From a virus, in IMG/VR virus record IMGVR_UViG_3300010883_005498, positions 1-22,263 of that record: a stretch of DNA of 22,263 nt. One strand, 5' to 3'. The stretch's first letter is position 1, and every line of letters starts with the position of its first letter. This document shows, piece after piece, positions 1 to 7,532 of the stretch. Under the pieces are notes generated by a model, which was not told the origin of the DNA, made no database searches, and saw only the letters and a list, made by a program, of their open reading frames with translations. Made by a program: the position numbers and the translations under genes.

Positions 1-2
1 AA

Positions 3-368
3 GTGTTTGTTGATGTTATGTGGTTTCACCAAATGACCAAGGGAGACTATGATAACTGGCACAATCACTTCGGTTGTCAGTGGATAGGAATATACTTCGT
101 TGACCTACCTGAAGGTGAAGAAACCATACTAATGGATAGTGATGGTAATGAGTTTCAAGCAGATGTAAAAGAGGGGGAGTTATTGATATTCCCTTCTGGT
201 TTCTTACATAAATCGCCACCCAAGTTGTCAGATAATATAAAGACCATCATTGCATTCAACTTTAGTGTGGCATCCAAGTACAGTCAGGAGACGTTGAAGA
301 TGGTCAAAGAGACCCATCCATCAAACTATTTCGAAGATGTACGAATCGCAAAAGTATTTGAGGTATAA
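3..368 (+). CDS. 2OG-Fe(II) oxygenase-like protein, 5' end cut by window
   Basis: The frame is open from the window edge. The first start-type codon is a GTG at base 3 with no room for a ribosome binding site, so the gene almost certainly begins upstream. What remains is the C-terminal part of a jelly-roll 2-oxoglutarate/Fe(II) dioxygenase of the kind common in marine T4-like phages. Counting from the GTG, it shows an H20-N-H22 pair, then a GELLIFPSGFLH segment carrying the distal H69, then a basic residue (K80) followed by IAFNFS, the usual place for the 2-oxoglutarate-binding residue. The same pattern recurs in the complete protein at 11040-11543. Such proteins hydroxylate proteins, nucleotides or sugars; the substrate here is unknown. 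Fold assignment is fairly likely, activity is inferred. Confidence 0.6.
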   Translation: MFVDVMWFHQMTKGDYDNWHNHFGCQWIGIYFVDLPEGEETILMDSDGNEFQADVKEGELLIFPSGFLHKSPPKLSDNIKTIIAFNFSVASKYSQETLKMVKETHPSNYFEDVRIAKVFEV

Positions 369-371
369 ATA
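364..371 (+). promoter_or_regulatory. possible T4-type late promoter element TATAAATA
   Basis: The octamer TATAAATA matches the T4 late promoter consensus and lies just before the ATG at 377. It overlaps the stop codon of the oxygenase gene, and a start site at the usual distance would fall almost on the ATG, leaving no leader. It may therefore be a chance match. The better-placed copy is at 18090-18097. Confidence 0.3.
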
Positions 372-376
372 GAAGT

Positions 377-973
377 ATGGGATTATTAAAAACAGCAGCA
401 GACTTAGTATACACGATTCGGTTCTTGAAACTGTTGGTCACTCCGATTGAGAAGACCGATGCATTCAAGAAAGGTATCATTGATATCGATGGTAAGAAAC
501 GAAAGGAATTCAATACGAACAGTACTGATGACCGTGAAGCATATCGTTCGCATTACACACCATTTCACCGACTTGTATTTAACCTCAAAAAGATTATGGC
601 GAAAGCGCCAGGCGGTTCATCTGTTATCGCAAGGTATGGTGCTGCACTTGCACTCATAAAAGAACATGGTCAATTGACTGATTATCGCATTATGCAGATT
701 CACGAAGAGACGGGGATTGATATTCTTGACTGTCTTGCAGAGGATTCTCAGTGGTTCGTCATAGAAGATAAACAACTGTCGCCAGGAATTTACCGAATCA
801 AACATGATACCATGAACGCTATGTGTGAAGAAGTTGTTCACAAAGACGATAAAATACGAGTAGACGAAGACGCAATACCTGTTGATGAGATTCTGGGTAT
901 TGATATCTACAAAGGAATACACCTTGCGTCAAGGAGTTATGTGTATTTCACAACTGGGGAGATTACCCGATGA
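377..973 (+). CDS. conserved T4-like marine phage protein, function unknown
   Basis: This 198-aa soluble protein has no motif I can tie to an activity. Landmarks are a hydrophobic-basic N terminus (VYTIRFLKLLVTP), the segment FHRLVFNLKKIMAKAPGG followed by a helical IARYGAALALIKEHG, and an acidic C-terminal half. The pattern resembles a conserved hypothetical protein seen in marine T4-like genomes near structural or lysis genes, but I cannot name it. It starts 8 bases after the upstream stop and has only a weak ribosome binding site. Its TGA overlaps the ATG of the next small gene (ATGA), so the two are probably translationally coupled. Coding status is firm because of length, codon use and coupling on both sides. 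Confidence 0.8.
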   Translation: MGLLKTAADLVYTIRFLKLLVTPIEKTDAFKKGIIDIDGKKRKEFNTNSTDDREAYRSHYTPFHRLVFNLKKIMAKAPGGSSVIARYGAALALIKEHGQLTDYRIMQIHEETGIDILDCLAEDSQWFVIEDKQLSPGIYRIKHDTMNAMCEEVVHKDDKIRVDEDAIPVDEILGIDIYKGIHLASRSYVYFTTGEITR

Positions 974-1131
974 AAAAGTTTAAAGATTTTCAAGAAGACA
1001 TGACAACCACTGCCGTTGCTGGCGCTGGCGATGATAGTACGACTGTACCTGTCTATTTGAAAAAGAAGAAGAAGAAGAAACCTATTGTAGTTGATAGGTT
1101 CAAAGAAATGAGACAACGTTGGAGTAAATAA
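970..1131 (+). CDS. small lysine-rich phage protein (53 aa)
   Basis: The ATG at 970 overlaps the previous TGA, and its TAA at 1129-1131 shares a base with the holin ATG at 1131, so it sits exactly between two neighbours with no spare sequence. A GGGGAGA ribosome binding site lies 8-9 bases upstream. The product starts MKKFKDFQED, followed by a small-residue linker (TTTAVAGAGDD), a run of seven lysines and a basic C terminus. The start FKxFxED followed by a Gly/Ala linker resembles the N-terminal tags of several marine T4-like phage proteins. That makes a virion-associated or nucleic-acid-binding role conceivable, but this is inference. No domain is recognisable. Confidence 0.7.
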   Translation: MKKFKDFQEDMTTTAVAGAGDDSTTVPVYLKKKKKKKPIVVDRFKEMRQRWSK

Positions 1132-1592
1132 TGTTAAGTGGATTATTAGGTAGTGTACTTGGTTTTGGTGGTTCGGTAGTACCCGCAATCACAGACCATT
1201 TTAAAGCAAAAGCAAACAACAAGTTTGAACTAGAGAAGATGGGTAAGATGGCAGAACTGCGAGCAGCAGGGTTTGACCATGAAGTCCGTACCTATGAGAT
1301 TCAAGCAGATGATAAAGAACATGACCGATTGATTCAACATGACATCTCAATCAACCAAGGTACTGGTATCATTGCGGGTCTACAGAAGTCTGTACGTCCT
1401 GTAATCACATACTGTTTCTTTGGACTGTTTTGTGCAATTGAGATTACCCTTCTAAGAGAAGCCCTGAATAGTGGACTCCCACTTGCAGACTCTCTTGGAC
1501 TATTGTGGGACGGTGACACTAAGGCAATTTTTGCCGCTATCATCTCATTCTGGTTCGGTTCTCGTGCAATAGATAAAGCACGAAAAACATAA
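1131..1592 (+). CDS. holin of the 3-TM (GTA-type) family
   Basis: This 153-aa protein matches the layout of the 'holin of 3 TMs' family found in gene transfer agents and phages. It has a hydrophobic glycine-rich N terminus (residues 3-20), a long charged helix (about 22-75), a membrane segment at 88-108 (PVITYCFFGLFCAIEITLL) and a third at about 133-147 (IFAAIISFWFG), with a short basic tail. In such phages the protein permeabilises the inner membrane and releases the endolysin. Its ATG overlaps the stop of the preceding gene, and GGAG lies 7 bases upstream. The endolysin candidate is 9 kb away at 10579-11043, so the lysis genes are split. It is the last gene before a strong new promoter, and no terminator is visible after it. 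Confidence 0.72.
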   Translation: MLSGLLGSVLGFGGSVVPAITDHFKAKANNKFELEKMGKMAELRAAGFDHEVRTYEIQADDKEHDRLIQHDISINQGTGIIAGLQKSVRPVITYCFFGLFCAIEITLLREALNSGLPLADSLGLLWDGDTKAIFAAIISFWFGSRAIDKARKT

Positions 1593-1600
1593 AATAAGTC

Positions 1601-1629
1601 TTGACATTTAGCCTTTAATTAGGTATAAT
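1601..1629 (+). promoter_or_regulatory. perfect sigma70 promoter for nrdA
   Basis: TTGACA (1601-1606) and TATAAT (1624-1629) are separated by exactly 17 bases in the intergenic gap before nrdA. Transcription would start near 1636, giving a leader of about 65 bases. Its spacer differs from that of the three related promoters at 7241, 7533 and 12367, so it looks like an ordinary host-polymerase promoter outside that group. Confidence 0.85.
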
Positions 1630-1646
1630 ACATTAACTGAAAACAC

Positions 1647-1675
1647 TCAGGGGTATATATATTATTACCCCCTGA
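1647..1675 (+). promoter_or_regulatory. hairpin in the nrdA leader
   Basis: TCAGGGGTA (1647-1655) faces TACCCCCTGA (1666-1675), giving an 8-9 bp stem with one extra C and a short A/T loop. It starts about 11 bases after the predicted transcript start and ends 27 bases before the nrdA ATG. It is not followed by a T run, so it is unlikely to be a terminator. A 5'-end stabiliser or a translation or processing element is more likely. Confidence 0.5.
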
Positions 1676-1702
1676 AAAACTATACTCTATGGAAAAGTAA
1701 AA

Positions 1703-3691
1703 ATGCCCGTCAAAATTGATAAAAAGAAAGATGCCCTACTAGAAGAATATGCAGTAGGAATGTTAAAAGATTTTTACTTACGTGATTATGAAAAGAGTCC
1801 TCAAGAAGGATTCAGACGAGCAGCAGAAGCTTGGTCAAAGTATAGAGAAGAGATGGACGATGAACTCGCCCAACGTCTCTATGACTACGTAAGTAATAAA
1901 TGGTTTATGTTCGCCTCTCCTGTGCTATCGAATGCACCCAACGGAGAATCTAAGAAAAATAAAGGGATGCCTATCTCTTGTTTCTTAACCTATGTTCCAG
2001 ATACCCTTGAAGGATTAATCGGTCACTCATCTGAGTTGAGATGGTTGTCTGTCTACGGTGGTGGTGTAGGTGGTCATTGGTCAGATGTAAGAACTGTATC
2101 AGACATAGCGCCTGGCCCGATTCCATTCTTACATACTGTTGATGCAGATATGATTGCGTATAGACAGGGTAAGACCCGTAAAGGTTCTTATGCTGCGTAT
2201 ATGAATATATCGCATCCCGATATTATAGAGTTCATGAACATGCGTATACCTACAGGTGACGTACAACGTAAAGCATTGAACCTACACAATGCAATCAATA
2301 TCTCCGATGAATTTATGAATGCGGTAATGTCAAATGATACGTTTGACCTCCGTGACCCCAAAGACGGTACAGTAAAAGAAAGTATCGATGCACGTAAGTT
2401 ATGGGAACGTCTAATAGAGATTCGTTTCCGCACTGGTGAACCATACTTGAACTTCATTGATACCGCAAATGCTGACTTACCTCAACCTCTGAAAGATAGA
2501 GGTCTGAAGATTCATGGGTCAAACCTATGTAACGAAATTCACTTACCAACAAACGAAGACAGGACTGCGGTATGTTGTCTGTCTTCTCTGAATCTGGAGT
2601 ATTATGATGACTGGAAAGACACAACAATTGTTCGTGATATTACTAGGATGCTTGACAATGTCTTGCAGTACTTCATTGAAAACGCCCCCGATACCATATC
2701 AAGAGCAAAGTATTCCGCAGAAAGAGAAAGAAGTATTGGAATCGGAGCGATGGGATTCCATTCCCTCTTACAAAGACACGGAGTTGCATGGGAGTCTGAA
2801 GCTGCACGAGAAATTAACCGTACAGTATTCGCACACATTAAATCAGAAGCAGTACTAGAAACAGAATTACTTGCAACAGAACGTGGTTCATATCCAGATG
2901 GAGAAGATTCTGGACGTAGAAACTCTCACTTACTTGCTATTGCCCCGAATGCATCATCTGGTGTAATCTTAGCAACAAGTCCATCTATTGAACCATTGAA
3001 GGCAAACGCATATACACATAGAACACGTGCGGGTTCTTTCTTAGTTAAAAACAAATATCTTGGTAGATTATTAGATGAGAAGGGTGAGAACAACAACCCT
3101 ATCTGGACATCTATTATAACTAAAAAAGGGTCTGTTCAACATCTTCCATTCCTCACAGAAGGAGAGAAGGCAATCTTTAGGACTGCGGCTGAACTTGACC
3201 AAGAGTGGATTGTTACTCATGCGGCAGAACGTCAAGAGTATATCTGTCAAGGTCAGTCAGTAAATCTGTTCTTCCCTAGTGGTTGTGAAAAGTCTTATGT
3301 AAATAAAGTCCACCTTAAAGCGTGGAGCGAAGGACTCAAGGGTCTGTACTACCTAAGAACTGAGTCAAAACAAAGAGCAGAAAATGTATCTGAGAAAGTA
3401 GAACGTGTTGCACTGTCTGGTGACATGCGTAGTATAGTCTACAGTAAAGCAGATTGTCCTTTCTGTTCAATGGCAATGGAAGAACTGAAACTAAGAGGAA
3501 TACCATTTGATAAGATAGACCTCAAAGAAATCGGTAAGACAGCGGCAGAAGTAACAGGAAGAAAAGTGAAGACTGTTCCGCAAATATACATCGAAGGTGA
3601 ATATGTCGGTGGTTATGAAGACTTAATGGAACACTTAAATAAACCAGTAGAAACAAACGAAGACGATGAATGTCGTGCTTGCGAGGGATAA
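1703..3691 (+). CDS. nrdA: ribonucleoside-diphosphate reductase large subunit with embedded glutaredoxin domain
   Basis: Class Ia RNR alpha subunit (662 aa), reducing NDPs to dNDPs for phage DNA synthesis together with NrdB. The catalytic set is intact. C93 and the C291/C292 pair correspond to the E. coli C225/C462 redox pair, N274-L-C276-N-E278 is the active-site N-x-C-x-E, and Y549-Y550 are the radical-transfer tyrosines. Two features stand out. The N terminus enters almost directly into the catalytic domain, so the roughly 90-residue ATP-cone that senses dATP is absent. After the tyrosine pair there is a glutaredoxin domain (about 575-645) with active site C585-P-F-C588 and the TVPQIYI glutathione-site motif; the usual C-terminal cysteine tail (C657-R-A-C660) follows it. 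The enzyme may thus carry its own reductant. A weak GGAAAAG precedes the ATG, and nrdB starts 3 bases after the stop. Confidence 0.97.
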   Translation: MPVKIDKKKDALLEEYAVGMLKDFYLRDYEKSPQEGFRRAAEAWSKYREEMDDELAQRLYDYVSNKWFMFASPVLSNAPNGESKKNKGMPISCFLTYVPDTLEGLIGHSSELRWLSVYGGGVGGHWSDVRTVSDIAPGPIPFLHTVDADMIAYRQGKTRKGSYAAYMNISHPDIIEFMNMRIPTGDVQRKALNLHNAINISDEFMNAVMSNDTFDLRDPKDGTVKESIDARKLWERLIEIRFRTGEPYLNFIDTANADLPQPLKDRGLKIHGSNLCNEIHLPTNEDRTAVCCLSSLNLEYYDDWKDTTIVRDITRMLDNVLQYFIENAPDTISRAKYSAERERSIGIGAMGFHSLLQRHGVAWESEAAREINRTVFAHIKSEAVLETELLATERGSYPDGEDSGRRNSHLLAIAPNASSGVILATSPSIEPLKANAYTHRTRAGSFLVKNKYLGRLLDEKGENNNPIWTSIITKKGSVQHLPFLTEGEKAIFRTAAELDQEWIVTHAAERQEYICQGQSVNLFFPSGCEKSYVNKVHLKAWSEGLKGLYYLRTESKQRAENVSEKVERVALSGDMRSIVYSKADCPFCSMAMEELKLRGIPFDKIDLKEIGKTAAEVTGRKVKTVPQIYIEGEYVGGYEDLMEHLNKPVETNEDDECRACEG

Positions 3692-3694
3692 AAA

Positions 3695-4693
3695 ATGTCA
3701 TTATTAGAATTTAGTAAAACGTATAAACCTTTCCTCTACCCTTGGGCGGTGGAATTAACAAAGAAACATGAAGAGATTCATTGGACAGAAGATGAAGCGG
3801 AACTATCCGAAGACATTCAAGACTGGAGAATCAAACTTAATCCGCAGGAAAAAGAATTTATTACGCAAGTATTACGTCTGTTCACACAGTCGGACGTACA
3901 GGTTGGTGAGAACTACCACGAGTTGATGATTCCCAAGTTTAAGAACAACGAGATACGCAATATGTTATCCTCGTTCGCAAACCGTGAAGGTGTACACCAA
4001 CGTGCATACGCACTATTGAATGATACCCTTGGTCTACCAGACGAAGAACATTCTGCCTTTATGGAATACACAGAGATGGCAGATAAGATTGACTTCATGA
4101 AAGAGGGTGACATCAATACCCAAACAGGACTTGCACTGGTACTCGCACAGTCTGTATTCAATGAAGGTATGTCTCTGTTCGCATCATTTGTTATGCTGCT
4201 GAACTTCCAACGTTTCGGTAAGATGAAAGGTATGGGTACTATTGTTGAGTGGTCTATCCGTGATGAGACAATGCACGTCCAAGGCAATGCTAAGTTATAC
4301 CGTGAGTTCTGTAACGAACATCCACGTATTGTAAACGATGAGTTGAAGTCTAAAATCTATCAGATGGCACGTAATGCCGTTAAGTTAGAAGACCGATTCA
4401 TTACACTTGCATATAAGTCTGGTGATATCGAAGGTCTATCTGAGGCAGATGTTAAACAATACATCCGTCACATTGCAGACCGTAGATTACTACAACTAGG
4501 TATGAAACCTAAGTTTGGAGTAAAGGATAATCCACTACCTTGGTTAGACTGGGTATTGAATGGTGCATCACACGATAACTTCTTCGAGAAACGAGTTACC
4601 GAATATTCCGTTAATGGAATGGAAGGTGACTGGGGTTGGATAGAAGAACCAGAGAGTTGCGGATTAGATGGCAATGCAGTAAGTGTCGCCTAG
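3695..4693 (+). CDS. nrdB: ribonucleoside-diphosphate reductase small subunit
   Basis: Class Ia RNR beta subunit (332 aa), which holds the di-iron/tyrosyl radical cofactor and passes the radical to NrdA. The six iron ligands and the radical tyrosine are all present: D67, E98, H101, E157, E191 and H194, with Y105 at the position of E. coli Y122 (pattern ExxHxxxY). The C-terminal region LDWVLNGASHDNFFEKRVTEYS is typical of the family. It lies 3 bases after nrdA with GAGGG upstream, so the two form an operon under the promoter at 1601. The stop TAG overlaps the GTG of the next small gene. Nothing suggests loss of function. Confidence 0.96.
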   Translation: MSLLEFSKTYKPFLYPWAVELTKKHEEIHWTEDEAELSEDIQDWRIKLNPQEKEFITQVLRLFTQSDVQVGENYHELMIPKFKNNEIRNMLSSFANREGVHQRAYALLNDTLGLPDEEHSAFMEYTEMADKIDFMKEGDINTQTGLALVLAQSVFNEGMSLFASFVMLLNFQRFGKMKGMGTIVEWSIRDETMHVQGNAKLYREFCNEHPRIVNDELKSKIYQMARNAVKLEDRFITLAYKSGDIEGLSEADVKQYIRHIADRRLLQLGMKPKFGVKDNPLPWLDWVLNGASHDNFFEKRVTEYSVNGMEGDWGWIEEPESCGLDGNAVSVA

Positions 4694-4815
4694 TGGAAGA
4701 AGACAACGAAACATATCTTTTAGAATGTTCTCTTTGTGAAACGGATGTCGAAGTCCTAGTCAAAGACAGTGAGGAAGAACCACAATACTGTCCTATGTGT
4801 GGAGTAACGATATAA
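4693..4815 (+). CDS. 40-aa zinc-ribbon microprotein
   Basis: This short gene starts with GTG at 4693, sharing the final G of the nrdB stop codon (TAGTG), and is therefore probably read by coupling. It encodes an acidic peptide with two CxxC knuckles, C12-S-L-C and C33-P-M-C, about 20 residues apart, which is the layout of a minimal zinc ribbon. Very similar peptides of the form LECSLC...CPMCG are common in marine T4-like phages. Its role is unknown; the position after nrdB suggests co-expression with nucleotide metabolism, but a protein-binding or transcription-related role is equally possible. The paired cysteines and the exact overlap argue that it is real despite its length. Confidence 0.85.
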   Translation: MEEDNETYLLECSLCETDVEVLVKDSEEEPQYCPMCGVTI

Positions 4816-4834
4816 GAGACACATATATACCATT

Positions 4835-5239
4835 ATGTGGATATATGAAGATAAAGAGTTTCAACCAGAAGACGAGTTCTTGGAGCAATACCAAGGATTC
4901 GTCTACTGTCTAACCGAGACAAGTACTGGTAAAAAGTATATTGGTAAGAAGTTTTTCTGGAAACCCAAGATACTCCCTGTCACAAAAACAAGAAAGAGAC
5001 GCAAACGAACAAGAGTCCAATCCGATTGGCGGACGTACTATGGTTCGTCTGAAAAGGTAAAAACACTGTATGAAGGGGGTCAGGACTTCCGTAGAGACGT
5101 TCTACGACTCTGTCGTACAAAAGGTGAGTGTTCATACTACGAAGCGAAACTACAATTTGAATATGATGTTTTACTGAGTGATGAATACTATAATGAGTTT
5201 ATAGGTTGTAAGATACATGCAAAACATATTAAGTCGTGA
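4835..5239 (+). CDS. GIY-YIG-like nuclease domain protein
   Basis: This 134-aa protein has a GIY-YIG-type core: F22-V-Y24 stands for the first motif, Y35-I-G37 for the second about ten residues later, then K38/K39 and a basic stretch (about 44-61), and E103 in a helix at the position of the metal-binding glutamate. The segment SDWRTYYGSS and the C-terminal LSDEYYNEFI are typical of phage members of this group. No DNA-binding module such as an NUMOD repeat is attached, so it may be a free-standing DNA-processing or former homing enzyme. It begins 19 bases after the zinc-ribbon gene, and its end overlaps the next gene by 23 bases. The first motif departs from canonical GIY, so activity is uncertain. 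Confidence 0.65.
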   Translation: MWIYEDKEFQPEDEFLEQYQGFVYCLTETSTGKKYIGKKFFWKPKILPVTKTRKRRKRTRVQSDWRTYYGSSEKVKTLYEGGQDFRRDVLRLCRTKGECSYYEAKLQFEYDVLLSDEYYNEFIGCKIHAKHIKS

Positions 5240-6443
5240 TGCAATTTCCCGTGGTCGAGGATTCGTCTTCGATAATGTTGGAAAACCCGAAATATGCAGA
5301 GAAATAAATAAGATTAAAAACCTGTTGTTAGAGACAGGTGCAAGAAAAGGTGACATAGTAACTATCAATATTATGGTAGTTAATATACGTCACGTTGCTG
5401 CCATATTTGCGTGTGCAGAATTGGGACTGCCATTAATTATCCTCAACAGTCCTGCAACAAAAGAATCCCTACCATTTACTAAACTTGCACTCCATGGCCC
5501 AAGTGCCTGGCACATCTACGATTCTGAAAACCCTACCAATCTCGTTTATGATGGTCTTCATGATGAGATGATAAAACAATATGGTGGAATAGGTATTGAC
5601 GTACAGGATGCATACAATCCGCATGATATAATAGGTGACGATGTACTACCGAATGACATATTCCTAATAAGTTCTACCAGTGGAACAACCAAAGCGTCTA
5701 GACCTGTAAAGTTTTCACATAAAGAAACCATGAAGATTGCCAAACGAAATATAGAGGTGTTCTGGTTTGGACACGATGCAAAGGTTATCCATTCAAGAAA
5801 TCTACACCATGCATCCGCATTATTGACCCACCTACTACCCGCACTTATGAATGCATACACACATAGTTCTTTTGCACTAGGTCATGATGGGACACATGCA
5901 GAAGACTATAATTATCTAAAGGGTCTTAAAGATTTACATGATAATCCCCCATCTAATATAATGATGCCTAATAAGAAAGTTCTCTTTGATTTTCTAGAGA
6001 CGTTTGGAGGGCCGTTCATGAGAACCGTTAATATTAACATGTGTGGATTCCTATTGGACGCAGAGTTTGTTGACCTTGCAAGAGAATACAATGTTTGTTT
6101 TCAGTCACATTACGGTAGTATTGATACCGCAATCCCTCTTTTAATAAACCGTGTAGACAAAGACTCATTCCATATTCCTAATTCATTAGGAGTACTATGT
6201 GATGACTTTTACGAGACAACCCTTGAGGATGGACGTATGAAGGTGGAACACCCCTTGTGGGACGCACCAAGGTATATGGACGATGAGTTACAGGAATTTG
6301 ACGGACAATACATTCTAAAAAGTAATCGTCAAGTTGATATAGATATGACGGGGATTCTTGATTTGTCCCCATTCTCCCACGACACTAAAATTGATTACGA
6401 ACAATTACGAGGACATTTGCATGTTACTAGTAGCAGGGTGTAG
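5217..6443 (+). CDS. ANL-superfamily adenylate-forming enzyme lacking the C-terminal lid domain
   Basis: This 408-aa protein carries the signatures of acyl/aryl-CoA synthetases and NRPS adenylation domains. It has a phosphate-binding loop S153-T-S-G-T-T-K (core motif A3), an SHYGSIDTA segment near 297-305 (A5 region) and a D-rich stretch followed by GQYILKSNRQVDI near 363-375 (A7/A8 region). Typical enzymes run to 500 or more residues; here the C-terminal lid with the catalytic A10 lysine is missing, because the frame ends and the next gene begins. It may therefore adenylate a carboxylate and pass it on without forming a CoA ester, or use a partner. It overlaps the nuclease gene by 23 bases and the SGNH-like gene by 23 bases. 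The substrate cannot be deduced. Confidence 0.72.
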   Translation: MQNILSRDAISRGRGFVFDNVGKPEICREINKIKNLLLETGARKGDIVTINIMVVNIRHVAAIFACAELGLPLIILNSPATKESLPFTKLALHGPSAWHIYDSENPTNLVYDGLHDEMIKQYGGIGIDVQDAYNPHDIIGDDVLPNDIFLISSTSGTTKASRPVKFSHKETMKIAKRNIEVFWFGHDAKVIHSRNLHHASALLTHLLPALMNAYTHSSFALGHDGTHAEDYNYLKGLKDLHDNPPSNIMMPNKKVLFDFLETFGGPFMRTVNINMCGFLLDAEFVDLAREYNVCFQSHYGSIDTAIPLLINRVDKDSFHIPNSLGVLCDDFYETTLEDGRMKVEHPLWDAPRYMDDELQEFDGQYILKSNRQVDIDMTGILDLSPFSHDTKIDYEQLRGHLHVTSSRV

Positions 6444-7233
6444 TTTTGCTTGGGGAGACGAATTAGTCGGCTCTCGAAACAATCCACCGACTCACCAAGA
6501 CTTGGTGTTTGGTAGTATATTATCAAAGAAGTTAGACTTAGAATACACCAATATAGCTGCATGTGGTAATTGTAACTATAAGATATTTCGTGACGTTATG
6601 AGTAATCTCCATCTAAATCCTAGTCACATTTTTGTCTTGTGGTCTGACCCTCTAAGAAAAGAACAACTATTAGACGTACCGAACCATGATAGAAACAAAT
6701 TAAAGGTTGCTACAAGCTTGTCTATGACTCAATGGCACGAGAATCGATTCGATGACCTGTTACTCTCTATGAGTAGGGATGTTGCATATGAATGGTCAAG
6801 ACATTATACCTTTAATGAATTACCCTCGTTTGAAAAAAAGGAAACCGCAATCAGTGCCTATGGTACGGGTTTGTTAACTGGATTCACTCACCTAATACCC
6901 CAAATGATTGCATTGCAACATATGTGTGACGGTATGGGAATTAAGATTACACAAGGTATTTTTCATCAAGAAATTCGACAAGAAGTGTTCCGATATATTA
7001 AAAAAATAAGAATGTCACGGTTCAATTCCAGTAATCAACTCAAAGCTTGGACTAAGTGGGCAGAAGACTCATTAGACTCATTGAGACCAGAGTGTAAACT
7101 AGGGTTAGTTGAAGGTGATACATGTCTAAAGACTGTAATGGAAGGCAGACCTATGAAGAAATACGGTCATCCAGACGAACAAGCACACACAGACTACGCA
7201 GATTATCTCTATCCTATCGTAAAAAAACTTTAA
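6421..7233 (+). CDS. SGNH/GDSL-hydrolase-like protein
   Basis: I place the start at the ATG at 6421, which has GAGGA 7 bases upstream and gives a protein (270 aa) beginning MLLVAGCSFAWGDEL. Earlier in-frame ATGs lie inside the ANL gene and add unrelated sequence. The first residues match block I of SGNH hydrolases, with S8 as the nucleophile, and the C terminus has the GHPDEQAHTDYADYL pattern of block V around H250. The usual Asp three residues before that His is Lys (K247), so the catalytic triad looks incomplete or rearranged. Family members remove or transfer acyl groups on sugars and lipids. The tight overlap with the ANL enzyme suggests one pathway. Confidence 0.65.
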   Translation: MLLVAGCSFAWGDELVGSRNNPPTHQDLVFGSILSKKLDLEYTNIAACGNCNYKIFRDVMSNLHLNPSHIFVLWSDPLRKEQLLDVPNHDRNKLKVATSLSMTQWHENRFDDLLLSMSRDVAYEWSRHYTFNELPSFEKKETAISAYGTGLLTGFTHLIPQMIALQHMCDGMGIKITQGIFHQEIRQEVFRYIKKIRMSRFNSSNQLKAWTKWAEDSLDSLRPECKLGLVEGDTCLKTVMEGRPMKKYGHPDEQAHTDYADYLYPIVKKL

Positions 7234-7240
7234 ATAAAGC

Positions 7241-7269
7241 TTGACAAACCCTGCTCTTGTTGTTATAAT
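7241..7269 (+). promoter_or_regulatory. strong sigma70-type promoter, shared phage family (copy 1)
   Basis: TTGACA (7241-7246) and TATAAT (7264-7269) have a 17-base spacer. The flanks (G-C before, AACCC after the -35, TTGT before the -10, AA after) match the promoters at 7533 and 12367. It sits in the gap between the SGNH-like gene and the small gene at 7300, with a predicted start near 7276. Confidence 0.9.
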
Positions 7270-7299
7270 AAGTATATAAAATGAGAAAAGGGAAAGAAA

Positions 7300-7524
7300 A
7301 TGTTTAAAGAACTTCAAGAATTCGGTGACTATGTCAATAGTTTCTATGGTCAAGGTGGTATCTATGCCAAGTCTGACTACGCAACCGTCCAACAAATCGA
7401 GACTGCAATTATGACTTATATGTCAAGGTTGACTGATTTAGTCACTTGGGGTGGCGGTGACAGTCTGGACAGAGAAAGAGTTTCTGTCATTCTGACTGAC
7501 GAATTAAATGTTAAACTTTATTGA
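7300..7524 (+). CDS. small phage protein of unknown function (74 aa)
   Basis: This compact gene sits between two members of the same promoter family, with AGGGAAAG just upstream of its ATG. The product is acidic, soluble and probably helical (MFKELQEFGDYVNSFYGQGG at the start, a WGGGDSLDRE turn in the middle), with no cysteine, signal peptide or recognisable catalytic motif. Location behind a consensus host-type promoter and its size suggest an early host-takeover gene, which is inference. Having its own promoter immediately before and another immediately after implies that it can be made in a different amount from its neighbours. Confidence 0.75.
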   Translation: MFKELQEFGDYVNSFYGQGGIYAKSDYATVQQIETAIMTYMSRLTDLVTWGGGDSLDRERVSVILTDELNVKLY

Positions 7525-7532
7525 AAAAAGGC

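Noticed and set aside
1647-1675. Hairpin as a terminator for the holin gene
   Set aside because: No T run follows the stem on the + strand and it lies downstream of the nrdA promoter, so it would block nrdA.
1593-1702. Possible tRNA in the largest intergenic gap
   Set aside because: The 110 bases are taken up by the promoter, hairpin and start region; no cloverleaf, TTC-loop or anticodon arm is visible here or in any other gap, all of which are shorter.
2604-2858. 84-aa frame with a lipoprotein-like signal (LLGCLTMSC) inside nrdA
   Set aside because: It lies wholly within the catalytic core of nrdA in another frame, has no ribosome binding site, and its signal look is a by-product of nrdA codons.
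3913-4287. 124-aa frame on the minus strand
   Set aside because: Fully antisense to nrdB, covering its iron-ligand region; no start signals.
6358-6420. Longer N terminus for the SGNH-like protein
   Set aside because: The extra residues lie in the ANL gene and do not look like an SGNH start; the ATG at 6421 has GAGGA at proper distance and begins the block I motif.
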